Shown here piece by piece: positions 29,688 to 41,428 of a stretch of DNA of 64,000 bases. Within the stretch, counting starts at the first letter, position 1; every line of letters starts with the position of its first letter. Source of the DNA: an uncultured Enterobacterales bacterium (GTDB taxonomy: Bacteria > Pseudomonadota > Gammaproteobacteria > Enterobacterales > CALYQQ01). The position numbers and the translations under genes are program-made. A model generated the notes under the pieces. The model saw only the letters and a list, made by a program, of their open reading frames with translations. It did not search any database and was not told the origin of the DNA. The stretch is from the NCBI GenBank assembly GCA_945288535.1, contig CALYQQ010000016.1, positions 1 through 64,000 on the forward strand, in the 5' to 3' direction.

Positions 29688-30182
29688 ATGCGTCGGATTT
29701 TATCAGTATTATTAGAAAATGAGTCTGGGGCATTATCGCGTGTTGTTGGTTTATTTTCACAACGTGGATATAATATTGAAAGTTTGACGGTAGCACCAAC
29801 AGATGATCCTACGCTTTCTCGTATAACTATTCAAACAGTCGGTGATGCTAAAATCCTGGAGCAAATTGAAAAACAATTACATAAACTGGTCGATGTACTA
29901 CGTGTGAGTGAATTAACGGCAAATGAGCATGTAGAGCGAGAAATTATGCTCATTAAAATTTCAGCCTCAAAAAATAGTGTGCGTGACGAAATTAAACGAA
30001 ATGTAGATATTTTCCGAGGTCATATTATTGATGTTACTCCGACACTTTATACTGTACAAATCGCTGGAACTAGTGAAAAACTTGATGCATTCTTATCAAT
30101 GATGAAAGAAGTTGCCGATATTGTTGAGGTTGCCCGTTCCGGGGTGATAGGAATGTCGCGTGGTGAACAAATTATGCGTTAA
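29688..30182 (+). CDS. ilvH: Acetolactate synthase III small regulatory subunit IlvH
   Basis: Binds valine and activates IlvI. I start it at the ATG at 29688 ([20 protein letters not shown]), which has AAGGAG six bases upstream inside the end of ilvI; a TTG two codons earlier is unlikely. The product is 164 aa (E. coli 163). N-terminal ACT domain (about 3-77, with [15 protein letters not shown]) and C-terminal ALS small-subunit domain (to [10 protein letters not shown]). A strong terminator follows. Confidence 0.97.
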   Translation: MRRILSVLLENESGALSRVVGLFSQRGYNIESLTVAPTDDPTLSRITIQTVGDAKILEQIEKQLHKLVDVLRVSELTANEHVEREIMLIKISASKNSVRDEIKRNVDIFRGHIIDVTPTLYTVQIAGTSEKLDAFLSMMKEVADIVEVARSGVIGMSRGEQIMR

Positions 30183-30209
30183 TATATATTAATAACTTTA
30201 TGATATAGG

Positions 30210-30241
30210 CCGATGTTCAATAGTATTGAATATCGGTTTTT
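30210..30241 (+). terminator. Rho-independent terminator of ilvIH
   Basis: CCGATGTTCAATA (30210-30222) and TATTGAATATCGG (30224-30236), 13 pairs with one G-U, followed by TTTTT. Located 28 bases after the ilvH stop. Confidence 0.9.
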
Positions 30242-30469
30242 CATTTATACAATACGATTTAATATTTTACTCAGGTAACTGTATATTGCATTATTATAAA
30301 ACGATGTATTATTATTTATTAAAAACAATCGTTTTATGAAATAAAACTAACTGAATATTAAGCCAGTATAATAAAATTTCTGTAAAATTTGGTTCTTTGA
30401 TATAGTAACTTTTTAGATGAAAACAGTTTAACTTGCTGTTAATCAAATAAAAATAATAAGGATAAGAGT

Positions 30470-31495
30470 GTGAAACTTGATGAAGTTGCACGTTTAGCTG
30501 GTGTTTCTCGAACAACAGCAAGTTATGTTATCAATGGAAAAGCTAAATTATATCGGATAAGCGATAAAACCATTGAAAAAGTAATGTCTATAGTGAAAGA
30601 ATATAACTTTCAACCTAATGTTGTAGCAGCTGGATTAAGGGCAGGTAAAACATTTTCTATTGGCTTGGTTATTCCTGATCTAGAGAATACAAGTTATACG
30701 CGTATCGCTAATCATCTAGAACAAATGACGAGACAATGTGGTTATCAGCTGCTCATTGCATGTTCAGAGGATTTACCTGATAACGAAATACGTTGTGTTG
30801 AGCACTTATTACAGCGCCAAGTTGATGCATTGATTGTTTCTCCCTCTTTATCTAGATATCATCCCTTTTACGAAGCAAAATTAAATAAGAATCGACCGAT
30901 TATCGCATTAGATCGTTCACTTAACCCTCAGCATTTTGTTAGTGTAGTCGGTAATGATTTCAACGATGCCAAAATATTGGCCCAAAAATTGACATCATTA
31001 GATTTTCGCTCAGTATTATATTTTGGTGCAATGCCAGAATTGTCAGTAAGTCAATTGCGTGAACAAGGATTTTCTAGCATTTTTAATGAAACACACTATC
31101 AAATTAATTATCTTTATGTTGATAACTATAATCGTGAAAATGCATCAAAACTTTTTGCGCAATGGCTAAAGAACAATGGACTTCCTGATGCCCTTTTTAT
31201 CACCTCTTTTGCACTATTACGTGGGGCTATAGATAGTATTATATATCATATAGGTCATCTGCCTAAGGATTTGATTATTGCTACTTTTGGTGATAATGAG
31301 ATGTTAGATTTTCTTGAGTGTCCAATATTAAGTATGGCACAACGGCATTATGCTATAGCGGAACAATTATTAAATCTAGTTTTAGATTCTATGGAACATA
31401 AAAGTGATGAAATTAAAACCGGATTAATACCTATTAATCGAGTTTTGATGTTACGTGGTGGATTTAATCGAACAAGGAACCATTATTTAGAATAA
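30470..31495 (+). CDS. cra: Catabolite repressor/activator Cra (FruR)
   Basis: LacI-family regulator that senses fructose-1-phosphate and controls glycolysis and gluconeogenesis genes. It starts at GTG, as in E. coli, after AAGGATAAGA. The product is 341 aa (E. coli 334). The N-terminal HTH and hinge helix are [20 protein letters not shown] and [13 protein letters not shown]; the effector domain begins [19 protein letters not shown] and has [13 protein letters not shown] and [13 protein letters not shown]. An ATAAAACGAT/ATCGTTTTAT inverted repeat (30296-30337) lies upstream. Synteny ilvIH-cra-mraZ is as in E. coli. Confidence 0.97.
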   Translation: MKLDEVARLAGVSRTTASYVINGKAKLYRISDKTIEKVMSIVKEYNFQPNVVAAGLRAGKTFSIGLVIPDLENTSYTRIANHLEQMTRQCGYQLLIACSEDLPDNEIRCVEHLLQRQVDALIVSPSLSRYHPFYEAKLNKNRPIIALDRSLNPQHFVSVVGNDFNDAKILAQKLTSLDFRSVLYFGAMPELSVSQLREQGFSSIFNETHYQINYLYVDNYNRENASKLFAQWLKNNGLPDALFITSFALLRGAIDSIIYHIGHLPKDLIIATFGDNEMLDFLECPILSMAQRHYAIAEQLLNLVLDSMEHKSDEIKTGLIPINRVLMLRGGFNRTRNHYLE

Positions 31496-32502
31496 ATTTA
31501 ATTAGTTTACAAACAATAGATTAAATAATTTACTTTATTCTTTCTAATAGAGTACGGATATTTTTGGAGTAGCCTATCAAGCTTATTATTTTATACAGTG
31601 ATAATTATGATTGAAAAAGAGAGAGATATGCGATAATTAAATTAATAGCTTGTTGCTGTTTTATGATTTTTGAAAATGGTATTATTTATCCTAAGAATAC
31701 TTTTTTGAAATAACTAATTTTGATTTTACTATGTTAATAAAATTTATAATCTAAAGTTAGATTAACACGACAATAATATAAACTGTAACTATAATCTGTT
31801 AGATTAGCTCTAAAGGAAGTGTTTATACCTTAATAATAAGAAAATAACTATCAAAATATTGCTTTATTAAAAGCAGAATTAACTCGTTAGATTAACACTA
31901 ACTTTCATTATCGATGCAATAATAAACGTCTACTGTATTGTGATTTTCTTTATTAGTATTTCTTAATAAAATTTTCTGAATAGATCGTTTCATTTTTAGT
32001 AAAAATAGAGAGGTATTAATTTAGCATATAAATTAATAAGGTATATTAAACATACTAATTGTCATTAATAATTATCATGTGTATCAGATTTAAGCTGGAA
32101 AAATTAACTGAATAAGTTAATTGAACATCAAACGTGAATGGCTTAATGGTAAAACAATATGATTGCTTATGGATATACTCTATAAATGTAAACTCTTTTA
32201 GTTCCAGTCAGGAAGAGCCTCTTTTTAGTTTAATAATTATGTTAGTAAATAATAAATTAATCTAAAGTAGGTAGGCTTTATACGATTTTATATATCAATT
32301 TACCTAACTAATTAGAAATTATAAGTAATTATCTTACTTTCTTGCCAAGTATAATTTGTGAAGAAAAAATTTTATTTATAACCAAGATGAAAATTTTAAT
32401 TAAAACTTATTAATTAAAATTATATTTTTTATTTATATCTAATTTATTTTTTTATATTGATTAAAGATGAGAATCTAATCTTTAATCTTCTATTGCTTTA
32501 TC
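31496..32502. other. Long gap between cra and the mraZ promoter
   Basis: About 1 kb without a supported gene. It contains repeats of GTTAGATTA (listed separately) and otherwise AT-rich sequence with stops in every frame. Confidence 0.45.
31756..31898 (+). repeat. Dispersed direct repeat GTTAGATTAACAC
   Basis: The 13-mer GTTAGATTAACAC occurs at 31756-31768 and 31886-31898, and its first nine bases again at 31798-31806. All are on the plus strand, about 0.7-0.85 kb upstream of mraZ. The purpose is unknown. Confidence 0.5.
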
Positions 32503-32532
32503 TTGACAATGAATTAATTCACTACGTAAACT
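32503..32532 (+). promoter_or_regulatory. Predicted mraZ (dcw cluster) promoter
   Basis: TTGACA (32503-32508) is a perfect -35; TAAACT (32527-32532) is a fair -10 at 18-base spacing. The MraZ-like repeats start a few bases downstream, the same arrangement as the E. coli Pmra region. Confidence 0.6.
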
Positions 32533-32538
32533 ATCATT

Positions 32539-32568
32539 GTGTAGAAAAGTGGTAAAAAGTGGTGAAAA
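32539..32568 (+). promoter_or_regulatory. Three 10-bp repeats, candidate MraZ operator
   Basis: GTGTAGAAAA, GTGGTAAAAA and GTGGTGAAAA lie head to tail at 32539-32568. MraZ of E. coli binds TGGGN boxes spaced by five bases just upstream of mraZ. Here phase and place agree, but the fourth box base is T (or A) instead of G. Confidence 0.6.
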
Positions 32569-32592
32569 TAGTCAAAATTAGGTAAGGCAAAA

Positions 32593-33051
32593 ATGTTTCG
32601 CGGTGCTATGACAATTAATCTTGATAATAAAGGGCGTCTGGCAATACCGACGCGTTATCGTGAGATATTGTCTGAAGAATGTAATGGGCAAATGATATGT
32701 ACTATTGACCTGCATCAACCATGTTTGCTTCTTTACCCTTTACCTGAATGGGAAATTATCGAAGAAAAGCTTTCTCGCCTGTCCAGCATGAACCCAGTTG
32801 AGAGACGTGTACAACGTTTATTACTTGGCCATGCTTGCGAATGTCAAATGGATAATGCAGGCCGGTTACTGATTGCACATACATTAAGGCAACATGCTGG
32901 TTTGACAAAGGAACTTATGTTTGTCGGGCAATTAAATAAGTTCGAAATTTGGGATAAACAAGTATGGTATCAACAAGTCGAAGACGATATTGCGGCAGAA
33001 CAATCTTTGCAAGCACCTTTGTCAGAAAAATTGCTTGATTTTTCTTTATAA
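32593..33051 (+). CDS. mraZ: Transcriptional regulator MraZ
   Basis: Nucleoid-associated repressor of its own dcw operon. The product is 152 aa, as in E. coli. Two MraZ/AbrB-like half domains: [21 protein letters not shown] (DNA-binding DxKGRxxxP motif) and the second half with [20 protein letters not shown]. It is the first gene of the cluster, with candidate operators at 32539-32568, and rsmH follows after 23 bases. Confidence 0.97.
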   Translation: MFRGAMTINLDNKGRLAIPTRYREILSEECNGQMICTIDLHQPCLLLYPLPEWEIIEEKLSRLSSMNPVERRVQRLLLGHACECQMDNAGRLLIAHTLRQHAGLTKELMFVGQLNKFEIWDKQVWYQQVEDDIAAEQSLQAPLSEKLLDFSL

Positions 33052-33074
33052 TCAATAACGGTCTGAGGAAAACG

Positions 33075-34016
33075 TTGGAACAGTATCAACATACAACAGT
33101 ACTGCTGGATGAAGCAGTTAATAATCTTAATATTCAGCCTGATGGCATTTATGTTGATGGTACTTTTGGCCGTGGAGGTCATTCAAGTTTAATTTTAAAG
33201 CGATTAGGAGATAAAGGCCGATTAATTGCTATTGATCGTGATCCACAAGCAATTGCAGTCGCAAAGACCATTAAGGATAAACGTTTCAATATTATTCATG
33301 GACCTTTTTCTGGATTAGCTAATTATATTGCGGAGTTAGGGCTTACAGGAAAGATTAATGGATTATTATTAGATTTGGGTGTTTCATCACCCCAATTAGA
33401 CGATGCTGAACGCGGTTTTTCTTTTATGCGCGATGGACCACTTGATATGCGGATGGATCCAACGCGAGGTATACCTGCTGCACAATGGCTTGCTCAAACA
33501 GAGTGCGATGAAATTGCTTGGGTATTAAAGACGTTCGGTGAGGAGCGATTTGCTAAGCGTATTGCACAAGCAATTAAGATACGCAATACAGAAGGTCCTA
33601 TAATTAGTCGCACCGCTGAATTAGCTGAAGTGATTACGTCTGCAATACCAAAAAAGGATAAACATAAACATCCGGCAACAAGAAGTTTTCAGGCAATAAG
33701 AATTTATATTAATAGTGAATTACTAGAAATTGAGCATGCGTTAAAAGCGGCATTAGATATTCTTGCTCCGCAAGGTCGTTTAGTTGTCATTAGCTTTCAC
33801 TCATTGGAAGATCGCATTGTTAAACAGTTTATAAAGCAACAAAGTAAGAATTTTCAGCCACCTAAAGGATTGCCATTAACTGATGCGCAATTAAAACAAT
33901 ATGGTTGTAGCAAATTAGTTGCATTAGGCAAGCTGAAACCATCTGATTCAGAAATTGCTCATAATCCAAGGGCAAGAAGCTCGGTGCTGCGAATTGCACA
34001 AAGGAAAGATAATTAA
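33075..34016 (+). CDS. rsmH: 16S rRNA m4C1402 methyltransferase RsmH (MraW)
   Basis: N4-methylation of C1402 in the 16S rRNA P-site region. It starts at TTG, with GAGG six bases upstream; the encoded start [17 protein letters not shown] fits the family. 313 aa, as in E. coli. SAM-binding [31 protein letters not shown] and the C-terminal [11 protein letters not shown] and [12 protein letters not shown] motifs are present. Its stop overlaps the ftsL ATG by one base (TAATG). Confidence 0.97.
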   Translation: MEQYQHTTVLLDEAVNNLNIQPDGIYVDGTFGRGGHSSLILKRLGDKGRLIAIDRDPQAIAVAKTIKDKRFNIIHGPFSGLANYIAELGLTGKINGLLLDLGVSSPQLDDAERGFSFMRDGPLDMRMDPTRGIPAAQWLAQTECDEIAWVLKTFGEERFAKRIAQAIKIRNTEGPIISRTAELAEVITSAIPKKDKHKHPATRSFQAIRIYINSELLEIEHALKAALDILAPQGRLVVISFHSLEDRIVKQFIKQQSKNFQPPKGLPLTDAQLKQYGCSKLVALGKLKPSDSEIAHNPRARSSVLRIAQRKDN

Positions 34017-34342
34017 TGGGGCATCAACGTTATCGGCTTATCAGTTTAATTGGTCGTGACTTGTTTGCTCATTTTAAAATTCCTATGTTGCTATTATTAT
34101 TAAATGTATCTACAGCAGTAGCGGTTGTTTATACTACCCAGATGACAAGACAGTTGATGGGGACACGTGAACAGTTAACATTGGAAAAAGATAAATTGAA
34201 TATAGAATGGCGAAATTTAATTCTGGAAGAATATGTCCTTGGTGATCATAAACGGATAACAGAAATAGCAAAACAGCAATTAATGATGCGCGATATCACG
34301 TCAAATGATGAACACGTCATTATTGAAAAAAATAATAAGTAA
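34016..34342 (+). CDS. ftsL: Cell division protein FtsL
   Basis: Bitopic inner-membrane protein of the FtsQLB complex that helps activate FtsWI. The product is 108 aa (E. coli 121). Short cytoplasmic part, one membrane segment (about 23-42, IPMLLLLLNVSTAVAVVYTT), then a periplasmic coiled coil (about 43-85) with the REQLTLEKDKLNIEWRNLILEE pattern (Leu zipper). Start overlaps the rsmH stop. Confidence 0.93.
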   Translation: MGHQRYRLISLIGRDLFAHFKIPMLLLLLNVSTAVAVVYTTQMTRQLMGTREQLTLEKDKLNIEWRNLILEEYVLGDHKRITEIAKQQLMMRDITSNDEHVIIEKNNK

Positions 34343-34402
34343 GTATTGAGTATATTTATTTTCTAACTATTAATTTGTTTGTCTTTAAGGTTAGTGAAAT
34401 CG

Positions 34403-36148
34403 ATGAAGCCTGTAAAGTCCATTACAAGCAAACGCCGTAAAACGAACAGACAAATAGGATTTGTTTATTGGCGTTTTGCATTGCTTTGCAGTTGTGTTTT
34501 TTTTGCAATGTTTGCTTTATTAACAAGAGCTGCATGGTTACAAGTTATTGAACCAGATAAGTTAATCATGGAAGGAAATCGGCGTTCATTGCGTACACAA
34601 ACTATTCCAAGTTTGCGCGGTATTATCAAAGACAGAAGTGGGCAACCATTAGCTGTAAGTGTACCTGCATATGCAATAAGTGCAAATCCTCAACAAGTAA
34701 ATCTTACTTTACTGCTTGAAGATGAACATGGTCGTGGGCAAGCGTTGGCTAACGCACTAGATATATCATTAGACCAATTGATTTATAAAATTAAATCAAG
34801 TGCAGAAGCCAAAAGTAGTTTTATTTATCTTGCTCGCCAAGTAACGCCAGAGCTAGCGGATTATATTCGTCAATTAAGTTTGCCAGGGATCAGTTGGCAG
34901 GCTGAATCACGGCGTTATTATCCAGCAGGAGCTGTTACTGCTCATCTCCTTGGTTTTACCGATATAGATGGTAAGGGTATTGAAGGAATAGAAAAAAGTT
35001 TTGATGACTGGTTACAAGAAACACCGGGTGCTAGAGTTGTTCGGAAAAATAGATTAGGACGCGTTATTGAAGATATATCATCAGTTGATGGGCAGCGACC
35101 ACATGATTTAACATTAAGTATCGATAAACGTTTGCAAGAATTAGCTTATAACGAAATAGATAAAGCTGTAAAAACTAATAATGCTGAATCCGGTTCAGTT
35201 GTATTAATTGATGTTTATACAGGGGAAATTTTGGCTATGGCCTCGAGTCCTTCGTTTAATCCAAATAATCGACAAGGCACGCCAAATTCAAGTTACCGTA
35301 ATCGTGTCATTACTGATGTTTTTGAACCAGGTTCTACTGTTAAACCACTGGTAATAATGACAGCATTGAATAAAGGTCTGGTTAATAATAATAGTGTAAT
35401 TAATACGCGTCCATATAAGATTAATGGTAAAGAAATTAGAGATGTAGCACCAAGAGAGCAATTAACTATTAGTGGTATTATTCAAAAATCGAGTAATGTT
35501 GGTGTATCTCGTTTAGCATTAGAAATGTCTCCATTTGATTTAGTTGATACTTATAGTCGCTTTGGTTTGGGACGACCAACTGATCTCGGGTTAAGTGGTG
35601 AAAGTCGGGGATTATTTCCTAGTGCTAATAAAACGCGTTGGGCGGATATCGAACGTGCAACATTTTCTTTTGGTTATGGATTAATGGTTACACCGTTACA
35701 ATTAGCGAGAGCTTATGCAACGATAGGGAGTGGTGGTGTTTATCGGCCATTATCTATCACGCGAGTCGATCCACCAGTTTATGGTGAGCGAATATTTCCA
35801 GAAAATATTGTTAGAAATGTAGTGGAAATGATGGAAACAGTTACTTATCCACATGAAGGTGGTGCTAAAGCTGCTGTAAAAGGCTATCGTGTTGCTGTTA
35901 AAACCGGTACAGCAAAAAAAGTGGGTGATAATGGTGCTTATATTAATAAATATGTTGCTTATACTGCCGGTTTGGCGCCAGTAAGTAATCCACGGATCGC
36001 TATGGTAATCGTGATAGATGATCCTAAAGCAGGGCAGTTTTATGGAGGGGCAGTTTCTGCACCTATATTTGGTACCGTTATGGAAGGCGTGCTTCGTACA
36101 CTTAATATTCAGCCTGATGGATTAAATGAACAGACTAAAATCATGTAG
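34403..36148 (+). CDS. ftsI: Septal peptidoglycan transpeptidase FtsI (PBP3)
   Basis: Class B penicillin-binding protein that cross-links septal peptidoglycan with FtsW. I use the ATG at 34403 (about 581 aa, E. coli 588); the frame opens from a TTG at 34379, but the family N-terminus (short basic tail, then membrane segment at about 22-45) fits the later start. Active-site motifs: GSTVK (SxxK), KSSNVG (SxN) and VKTGTAKK (KTG). The N-terminal pedestal has RSLRTQTIPSLRGIIKDRSG. Between ftsL (60 bases) and murE (19 bases). Confidence 0.96.
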   Translation: MKPVKSITSKRRKTNRQIGFVYWRFALLCSCVFFAMFALLTRAAWLQVIEPDKLIMEGNRRSLRTQTIPSLRGIIKDRSGQPLAVSVPAYAISANPQQVNLTLLLEDEHGRGQALANALDISLDQLIYKIKSSAEAKSSFIYLARQVTPELADYIRQLSLPGISWQAESRRYYPAGAVTAHLLGFTDIDGKGIEGIEKSFDDWLQETPGARVVRKNRLGRVIEDISSVDGQRPHDLTLSIDKRLQELAYNEIDKAVKTNNAESGSVVLIDVYTGEILAMASSPSFNPNNRQGTPNSSYRNRVITDVFEPGSTVKPLVIMTALNKGLVNNNSVINTRPYKINGKEIRDVAPREQLTISGIIQKSSNVGVSRLALEMSPFDLVDTYSRFGLGRPTDLGLSGESRGLFPSANKTRWADIERATFSFGYGLMVTPLQLARAYATIGSGGVYRPLSITRVDPPVYGERIFPENIVRNVVEMMETVTYPHEGGAKAAVKGYRVAVKTGTAKKVGDNGAYINKYVAYTAGLAPVSNPRIAMVIVIDDPKAGQFYGGAVSAPIFGTVMEGVLRTLNIQPDGLNEQTKIM

Positions 36149-36167
36149 TAGAATTAACTATGGGTAA

Positions 36168-37658
36168 ATGATGGTAACTACCTATCTAGATCAACTGCTG
36201 GCGCCTTTATCTCTTCAGGTGCCAGCAATACCGTTAAAGCACATGCAATTGGATAGCCGCAAGGTTTCCGATGGGGATTTATTTATTGCGGTTATAGGAC
36301 ATAAAATTGATGGGCGTTATTATATTGATAATGCTATTGCCCGGGGTGCTGCCGCTATTATTGCTGAAGCAGATGACCTAAATAAACAGGGTTATATTGA
36401 AACTAGGAATACCATTCCTATTATTTATGTGAACAACCTTAATTGTCAGCTTTCAAGATTAGCTGGTATTTTCTATCAGCAACCATCTCATTACTTAACT
36501 TTGGTGGGGGTAACAGGTACAAATGGTAAAACGACAATTACACAGCTGTTAGCGCAATGGAGTCAACTGTGTGGTCGTCGTGCAGCAGTGATGGGAACAC
36601 TAGGTAATGGATTTCTTGATGCTATTTCTCCAACAAAAAATACCACAGGATCCGCTGTAGATATTCAAGCTTGTTTAGCAAAGTTTCAACAGCAACAGGC
36701 TGATTTTGTTGCAATGGAGGTATCATCACATGGATTAGTTCAGCATAGAGTGAATAATCTCTCTTTTTCAGCCGCTGTATTTACTAATTTAAGTCGTGAT
36801 CATTTAGATTATCATGGTGATATGCAACATTATGAAAAAGCAAAACAAACATTATTTACTGATCATATTGCTAAGATAAAAATAATTAATGCTGATGATG
36901 ATATTGGTTTTACGTGGTTAAAGAACATTCCTGATGCCGTTGCTGTAACAATACAAAGACAAATATTACCTAATCATCATACAAAGTGGCTACATGCATA
37001 CGCCGTTCAATACCATGATAATGGTGTAACAATTGAATTTGATTCAAGTTGGGGGACGGGCGAACTCAATAGCCGTTTAATCGGTGAGTTTAATGTGAGT
37101 AATATCCTTTTAGGGCTAGCAACATTATTGTCATTGGGGTATCCACTTTCAGAATTACTTGCTGTTTCGTATCAATTACAACCTGTTTGTGGGCGTATGG
37201 AAGTATTTTCTAAAATGAATAACCCTCTCGTTATTGTTGATTATGCACACACACCTGACGCTTTAGCAAAAGCACTTCAAGCTTGCCGATTACATAGTAA
37301 AGGCCGGATATGGTGTATATTTGGCTGTGGAGGTGAGCGTGATAAAGGTAAACGACCAATGATGGCGAATATTGCAGAAAGGCTTGCAGATAAAATTATT
37401 GTGACTGATGATAATCCTCGAAATGAATCTGCTAACGCGATTATAAATGATATTCTTCAAGGTTTTACGCAACTAACTGATATAACGGTGATTCATAATC
37501 GCGCAGATGCTATAGCGCATGCAGTTGATCAGGCTAATGTTGATGATATTATTTTGGTCGCAGGTAAAGGTCATGAAGATTATCAAATAATTGGCGATCA
37601 CTATTTTGAGTACTCAGATAGAACAACTGTTGCCCAGCTGTATGGAGTGGCACTATGA
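36168..37658 (+). CDS. murE: UDP-MurNAc-tripeptide synthetase MurE (mDAP-adding)
   Basis: Adds meso-diaminopimelate to UDP-MurNAc-L-Ala-D-Glu. 496 aa (E. coli 495); two adjacent ATGs make the first residue uncertain by one. ATP site [10 protein letters not shown] (about 117-126), [22 protein letters not shown] and the mDAP-specifying DDNPRNES are present, so this is the mDAP rather than Lys type. Overlaps murF by four bases (ATGA). Confidence 0.98.
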   Translation: MMVTTYLDQLLAPLSLQVPAIPLKHMQLDSRKVSDGDLFIAVIGHKIDGRYYIDNAIARGAAAIIAEADDLNKQGYIETRNTIPIIYVNNLNCQLSRLAGIFYQQPSHYLTLVGVTGTNGKTTITQLLAQWSQLCGRRAAVMGTLGNGFLDAISPTKNTTGSAVDIQACLAKFQQQQADFVAMEVSSHGLVQHRVNNLSFSAAVFTNLSRDHLDYHGDMQHYEKAKQTLFTDHIAKIKIINADDDIGFTWLKNIPDAVAVTIQRQILPNHHTKWLHAYAVQYHDNGVTIEFDSSWGTGELNSRLIGEFNVSNILLGLATLLSLGYPLSELLAVSYQLQPVCGRMEVFSKMNNPLVIVDYAHTPDALAKALQACRLHSKGRIWCIFGCGGERDKGKRPMMANIAERLADKIIVTDDNPRNESANAIINDILQGFTQLTDITVIHNRADAIAHAVDQANVDDIILVAGKGHEDYQIIGDHYFEYSDRTTVAQLYGVAL

Positions 37659-39025
37659 TAACTGTATCCTTAACAACATTAACCACCATTGTATCAGGAC
37701 AATTAATAATGGTTGATGGCTGTTCTTCTCAGCAGACGATTTCTGATATAACCATTGATAGTAGAACAGTTAACTCAGAAAGTCTGTTTATTGCAATCAA
37801 GGGAGAACATTTTGATGGACATGATTTTGCCAAACAAGCAATAGATCGTGGTGCTAAAGCGATAGTCGTTAATAGAGTTTTACCATTTCCTATCATACAA
37901 ATTGTTGTAGAGGATACACGCCTTGCTCTGGGTAGACTAGCCGGTTGGCTTAGAGAACAAGTGCCAACTCGCGTGATCGCCTTGACTGGCTCGTCTGGAA
38001 AAACATCCGTTAAAGAAATGACCGCAACAATCTTACAGTTATGTGGTTCGGTATTATATACCGCAGGAAATTATAATAATGACATTGGTGTACCTCTAAC
38101 GTTGTTACGATTAACGCAAGATCATAAGTTTGCAGTAATAGAACAAGGTGCAAATCATATTGGTGAAATAGCATATACGTCAGAGTTAGTAAAGCCAGAA
38201 GTTGCATTAGTTAATAATTTTGCTGCTGCTCATCTGGAAGGATTTGGTAGCCTGGTGGGTGTTGTACAAGCTAAAGGTGAAATTTTCGATCATTTGAAAA
38301 TAGGTGGCACTGCTATTATTAATCAAGATTGCCATGATTTTGATCTGTGGCAAGATAAATTAATAGATAAACGGATTTGGCGTTTTTCTGTTCATAGTAC
38401 GACTGATGTAGAGTTTTATGCCAGTAATATTCGGGTATTTCCAACTAAAACGGATTTTACATTACATTCACCACAAGGTGAAGTAGCCATTTCATTACCT
38501 TTAGCGGGTTTACATGCTGTATCTAATGCACTCGCTGCAAGCGCGTTAGCCATGTCGGTAGGGGCACCTCTAGATATTATTCAACAAGGTTTAGCATTAG
38601 TTACACCTGTTAAAGGTCGTTTATATCCAATTCAGTTAGCTCCAGGTAAATATTTATTGGATGATAGCTATAATGCTAATGTCGGTTCGATGGCGGCTGC
38701 TATTGATGTGTTGAATGATATGCCTGGATACCGGGTTATGGTGGTGGGTGATATGGGGGAATTAGGTGAATACGCTGAAGCATGTCATCGTCAGATAGGT
38801 GAGCTATTGCGCAGCTCCAGCATAGATAAAGTGATCAGTGTAGGAAAGTTAAGTTATTTCATCAGCAAAGAAAGCCAAAAAGGTCAACATGTAGCCAATA
38901 AAGCAGATGTAATAGCACTATTACAAATTTTGCTATTAGAACACAAAAATATAATAATTTTAATTAAAGGCTCTCGTAGTGCTGGCATGGAACAGATCAT
39001 ACTTGGGTTGAAGGAGAGTAAATAA
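37655..39025 (+). CDS. murF: UDP-MurNAc-pentapeptide synthetase MurF
   Basis: Adds D-Ala-D-Ala to UDP-MurNAc-tripeptide, completing the cytoplasmic precursor. 456 aa (E. coli 452). The ATP loop is [41 protein letters not shown] and [13 protein letters not shown] are typical of MurF. It overlaps murE by four bases and mraY by one (TAATG). Confidence 0.97.
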   Translation: MITVSLTTLTTIVSGQLIMVDGCSSQQTISDITIDSRTVNSESLFIAIKGEHFDGHDFAKQAIDRGAKAIVVNRVLPFPIIQIVVEDTRLALGRLAGWLREQVPTRVIALTGSSGKTSVKEMTATILQLCGSVLYTAGNYNNDIGVPLTLLRLTQDHKFAVIEQGANHIGEIAYTSELVKPEVALVNNFAAAHLEGFGSLVGVVQAKGEIFDHLKIGGTAIINQDCHDFDLWQDKLIDKRIWRFSVHSTTDVEFYASNIRVFPTKTDFTLHSPQGEVAISLPLAGLHAVSNALAASALAMSVGAPLDIIQQGLALVTPVKGRLYPIQLAPGKYLLDDSYNANVGSMAAAIDVLNDMPGYRVMVVGDMGELGEYAEACHRQIGELLRSSSIDKVISVGKLSYFISKESQKGQHVANKADVIALLQILLLEHKNIIILIKGSRSAGMEQIILGLKESK

Positions 39026-40107
39026 TGCTAGTTTGGTTTGCCGAACATCTTGTCAAATATTTTACAGTATTTAATGTTTTTTCATATTTGACATTTCGTT
39101 CTATTATCAGTTTGTTAACCGCTTTAATTATTTGTCTTTGGATCGGACCCAAAGTGATCAGTTATTTGCAAAAATTACAAATTGGTCAGGTAGTAAGAGA
39201 CGATGGTCCCCAGTCACATTTTAGCAAACGCGGTACCCCGACCATGGGTGGGGTAATGATTTTAGCTTCAATTACGATATCTGTTTTGCTTTGGACGAGA
39301 CTTGATAATCCGTACGTATGGTGTGTATTGTTTGTCTTATTGAGTTATGGTGTGATTGGCTTTATTGATGATTATCGTAAAGTTATTCGTAAAGATACCA
39401 AGGGTCTTATTGCACGTTGGAAGTATTTCTGGCAATCCGTTATTGCTTTAGTGGTTGCCTTTGTCATGTATAGTTATGGTAAAGATACTGTAGCTACGCA
39501 ATTAGTCGTTCCTTTTTTTAAAGATATAATGCCTCAACTGGGATTGTATTATATTTTATTAACTTATTTAGTTGTTGTTGGTACAAGTAATGCAGTGAAT
39601 TTTACTGATGGCCTAGACGGCTTAGCTATTATGCCAACAGTTTTTGTCGCTGCCGGTATGGCATTAATTGCTTGGGTAACGGGCAATGTAAACTATGCAC
39701 ATTATTTGCATATTCCGTATGTTTCTAACGCTAGTGAGCTCGTCGTAGTATGTACCTCTATTGCCGGTGCAGGCTTAGGTTTTTTATGGTTTAACACTTA
39801 TCCTGCACAGGTTTTTATGGGCGATGTTGGTTCATTAGCGTTAGGTGGTGCATTAGGCATTATTGCCGTACTACTTAGACAAGAATTTCTGTTAATTATC
39901 ATGGGGGGTGTTTTTGTGATGGAAACATTATCTGTGATTTTACAAGTTGGCTCGTTTAAATTACGTGGACAACGTATTTTCCGTATGGCACCTATTCATC
40001 ATCATTATGAGTTAAAAGGATGGCCAGAACCTCGTGTGATCGTCCGTTTTTGGATCATTTCATTAATGTTAGTTCTTTTGGCGTTAGTCACATTGAAGGT
40101 TCGTTAA
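39025..40107 (+). CDS. mraY: Phospho-MurNAc-pentapeptide translocase MraY
   Basis: Transfers phospho-MurNAc-pentapeptide to undecaprenyl phosphate, making lipid I at the inner membrane. 360 aa, exactly as E. coli, with about ten membrane segments. Conserved: the first cytoplasmic loop [18 protein letters not shown], the Asp pair in [28 protein letters not shown] and the [11 protein letters not shown] loop. Immediately followed by murD. Confidence 0.98.
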   Translation: MLVWFAEHLVKYFTVFNVFSYLTFRSIISLLTALIICLWIGPKVISYLQKLQIGQVVRDDGPQSHFSKRGTPTMGGVMILASITISVLLWTRLDNPYVWCVLFVLLSYGVIGFIDDYRKVIRKDTKGLIARWKYFWQSVIALVVAFVMYSYGKDTVATQLVVPFFKDIMPQLGLYYILLTYLVVVGTSNAVNFTDGLDGLAIMPTVFVAAGMALIAWVTGNVNYAHYLHIPYVSNASELVVVCTSIAGAGLGFLWFNTYPAQVFMGDVGSLALGGALGIIAVLLRQEFLLIIMGGVFVMETLSVILQVGSFKLRGQRIFRMAPIHHHYELKGWPEPRVIVRFWIISLMLVLLALVTLKVR

Positions 40108-40108
40108 T

Positions 40109-41428
40109 ATGAATCAGTATCAGGATAAACAAGTTGTTATTATTGGCCTTGGTGCAACTGGATTGTCCTGCGTCAATTACTTTATGTTAAAGGGGATTAC
40201 TCCCAAAGTTATCGATACACGGATAACACCCCCAGGTATAGACAAATTACCGATACAAGTAGAACGTTGCTTGGGCTTTTGGAATGAGGAGTGGTTATTA
40301 GCAGCCAATTTAATCGTGATAAGCCCAGGTATAGCTCTTTCTCATCCGCAATTACAATTAGCGCAGCGTGTGGGTATAGAAATTGTTGGTGATATTGAAC
40401 TATTTTGTCGTGAGGCTCGTGTCCCTATTGTTGCTATTACGGGCTCGAATGGCAAAACAACAGTAACAACATTAGTGGGTGAGATGGCAAAAGCAGCGGA
40501 GATAAATGTTGCTATTGGCGGTAATATTGGTGTCCCGGCACTCGATTTATTGCAACAAAATGCAGAGCTTTATATTCTAGAATTATCCAGTTTTCAGCTG
40601 GAAACTACGTCATCGTTAAAAGCAAAAGCAGCTACGATACTCAATGTGACAGAAGACCATATGGATCGTTATCCTTTGGGATTGATGCAATATCAACATG
40701 TAAAACAACGAATTTATCAAAATGCACAATACTGTATTTATAATGCAGAAGATCCTTTAACATTTCCCTTAATTAAATCTTGCGAAGATACCGTGAGCTT
40801 TTCGCTAACGAATAAAGGTAAATATCATATAGTGTCTCATAATGAACAGTATTGGTTAGCCATAGATTCATCACGGCTCGTATGCTGTGATGAATTAGCG
40901 ATTACTGGATCACATAACTACTTAAATGCACTAGCAGCTTTGGCACTGGCTGATGCAGTAGATATTCCTCGACAAGCTAGTTTACACACACTAAAACAAT
41001 TTAAAGGGTTACCTCATCGTTGTCAGTTAATCCATGAGCATAATGGTGTAAAATGGATAAATGATTCTAAAGCAACAAATGTCGGTAGTACTGAGGCCGC
41101 ATTAAAGGGATTAACATGTTCAGGTCTACTTTATTTGTTATTGGGTGGTGATGGTAAAGCAGCGGATTTTTCGCCACTTATACCTTATGTCAGGCAAAAC
41201 AATATTCGACTATATTGTTTTGGTCGAGATGCTCAGCAATTAGCAGCATTATCTCCTTCTCAGGCAACGATTACTGAAACAATGCAACAAGCTATGGAAT
41301 TAATCGCTAAGAATGTCAGCACAGGCGATATCGTTCTTCTATCGCCTGCATGTGCCAGTTTGGATCAATTTCGCAATTATGAGCAACGAGGTGAACAATT
41401 TAGCCTATTAGCTAAGGAATTTGGTTAA
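40109..41428 (+). CDS. murD: UDP-MurNAc-L-alanine:D-glutamate ligase MurD
   Basis: Adds D-glutamate to UDP-MurNAc-L-Ala. 439 aa (E. coli 438). N-terminal UDP-binding Rossmann part ([17 protein letters not shown]), ATP loop [13 protein letters not shown] (about 111-123), LELSSFQLE, the [10 protein letters not shown] segment, and C-terminal [13 protein letters not shown] and [17 protein letters not shown]. Shares its last base with the ftsW start. Confidence 0.98.
   Translation: MNQYQDKQVVIIGLGATGLSCVNYFMLKGITPKVIDTRITPPGIDKLPIQVERCLGFWNEEWLLAANLIVISPGIALSHPQLQLAQRVGIEIVGDIELFCREARVPIVAITGSNGKTTVTTLVGEMAKAAEINVAIGGNIGVPALDLLQQNAELYILELSSFQLETTSSLKAKAATILNVTEDHMDRYPLGLMQYQHVKQRIYQNAQYCIYNAEDPLTFPLIKSCEDTVSFSLTNKGKYHIVSHNEQYWLAIDSSRLVCCDELAITGSHNYLNALAALALADAVDIPRQASLHTLKQFKGLPHRCQLIHEHNGVKWINDSKATNVGSTEAALKGLTCSGLLYLLLGGDGKAADFSPLIPYVRQNNIRLYCFGRDAQQLAALSPSQATITETMQQAMELIAKNVSTGDIVLLSPACASLDQFRNYEQRGEQFSLLAKEFG

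Noticed and set aside
30296..30337. Inverted repeat ATAAAACGAT/ATCGTTTTAT upstream of cra as a Cra autoregulatory operator
   Set aside because: Half-sites recall Cra sites (AAACG) but are 22 bases apart, unlike the compact Cra operator.
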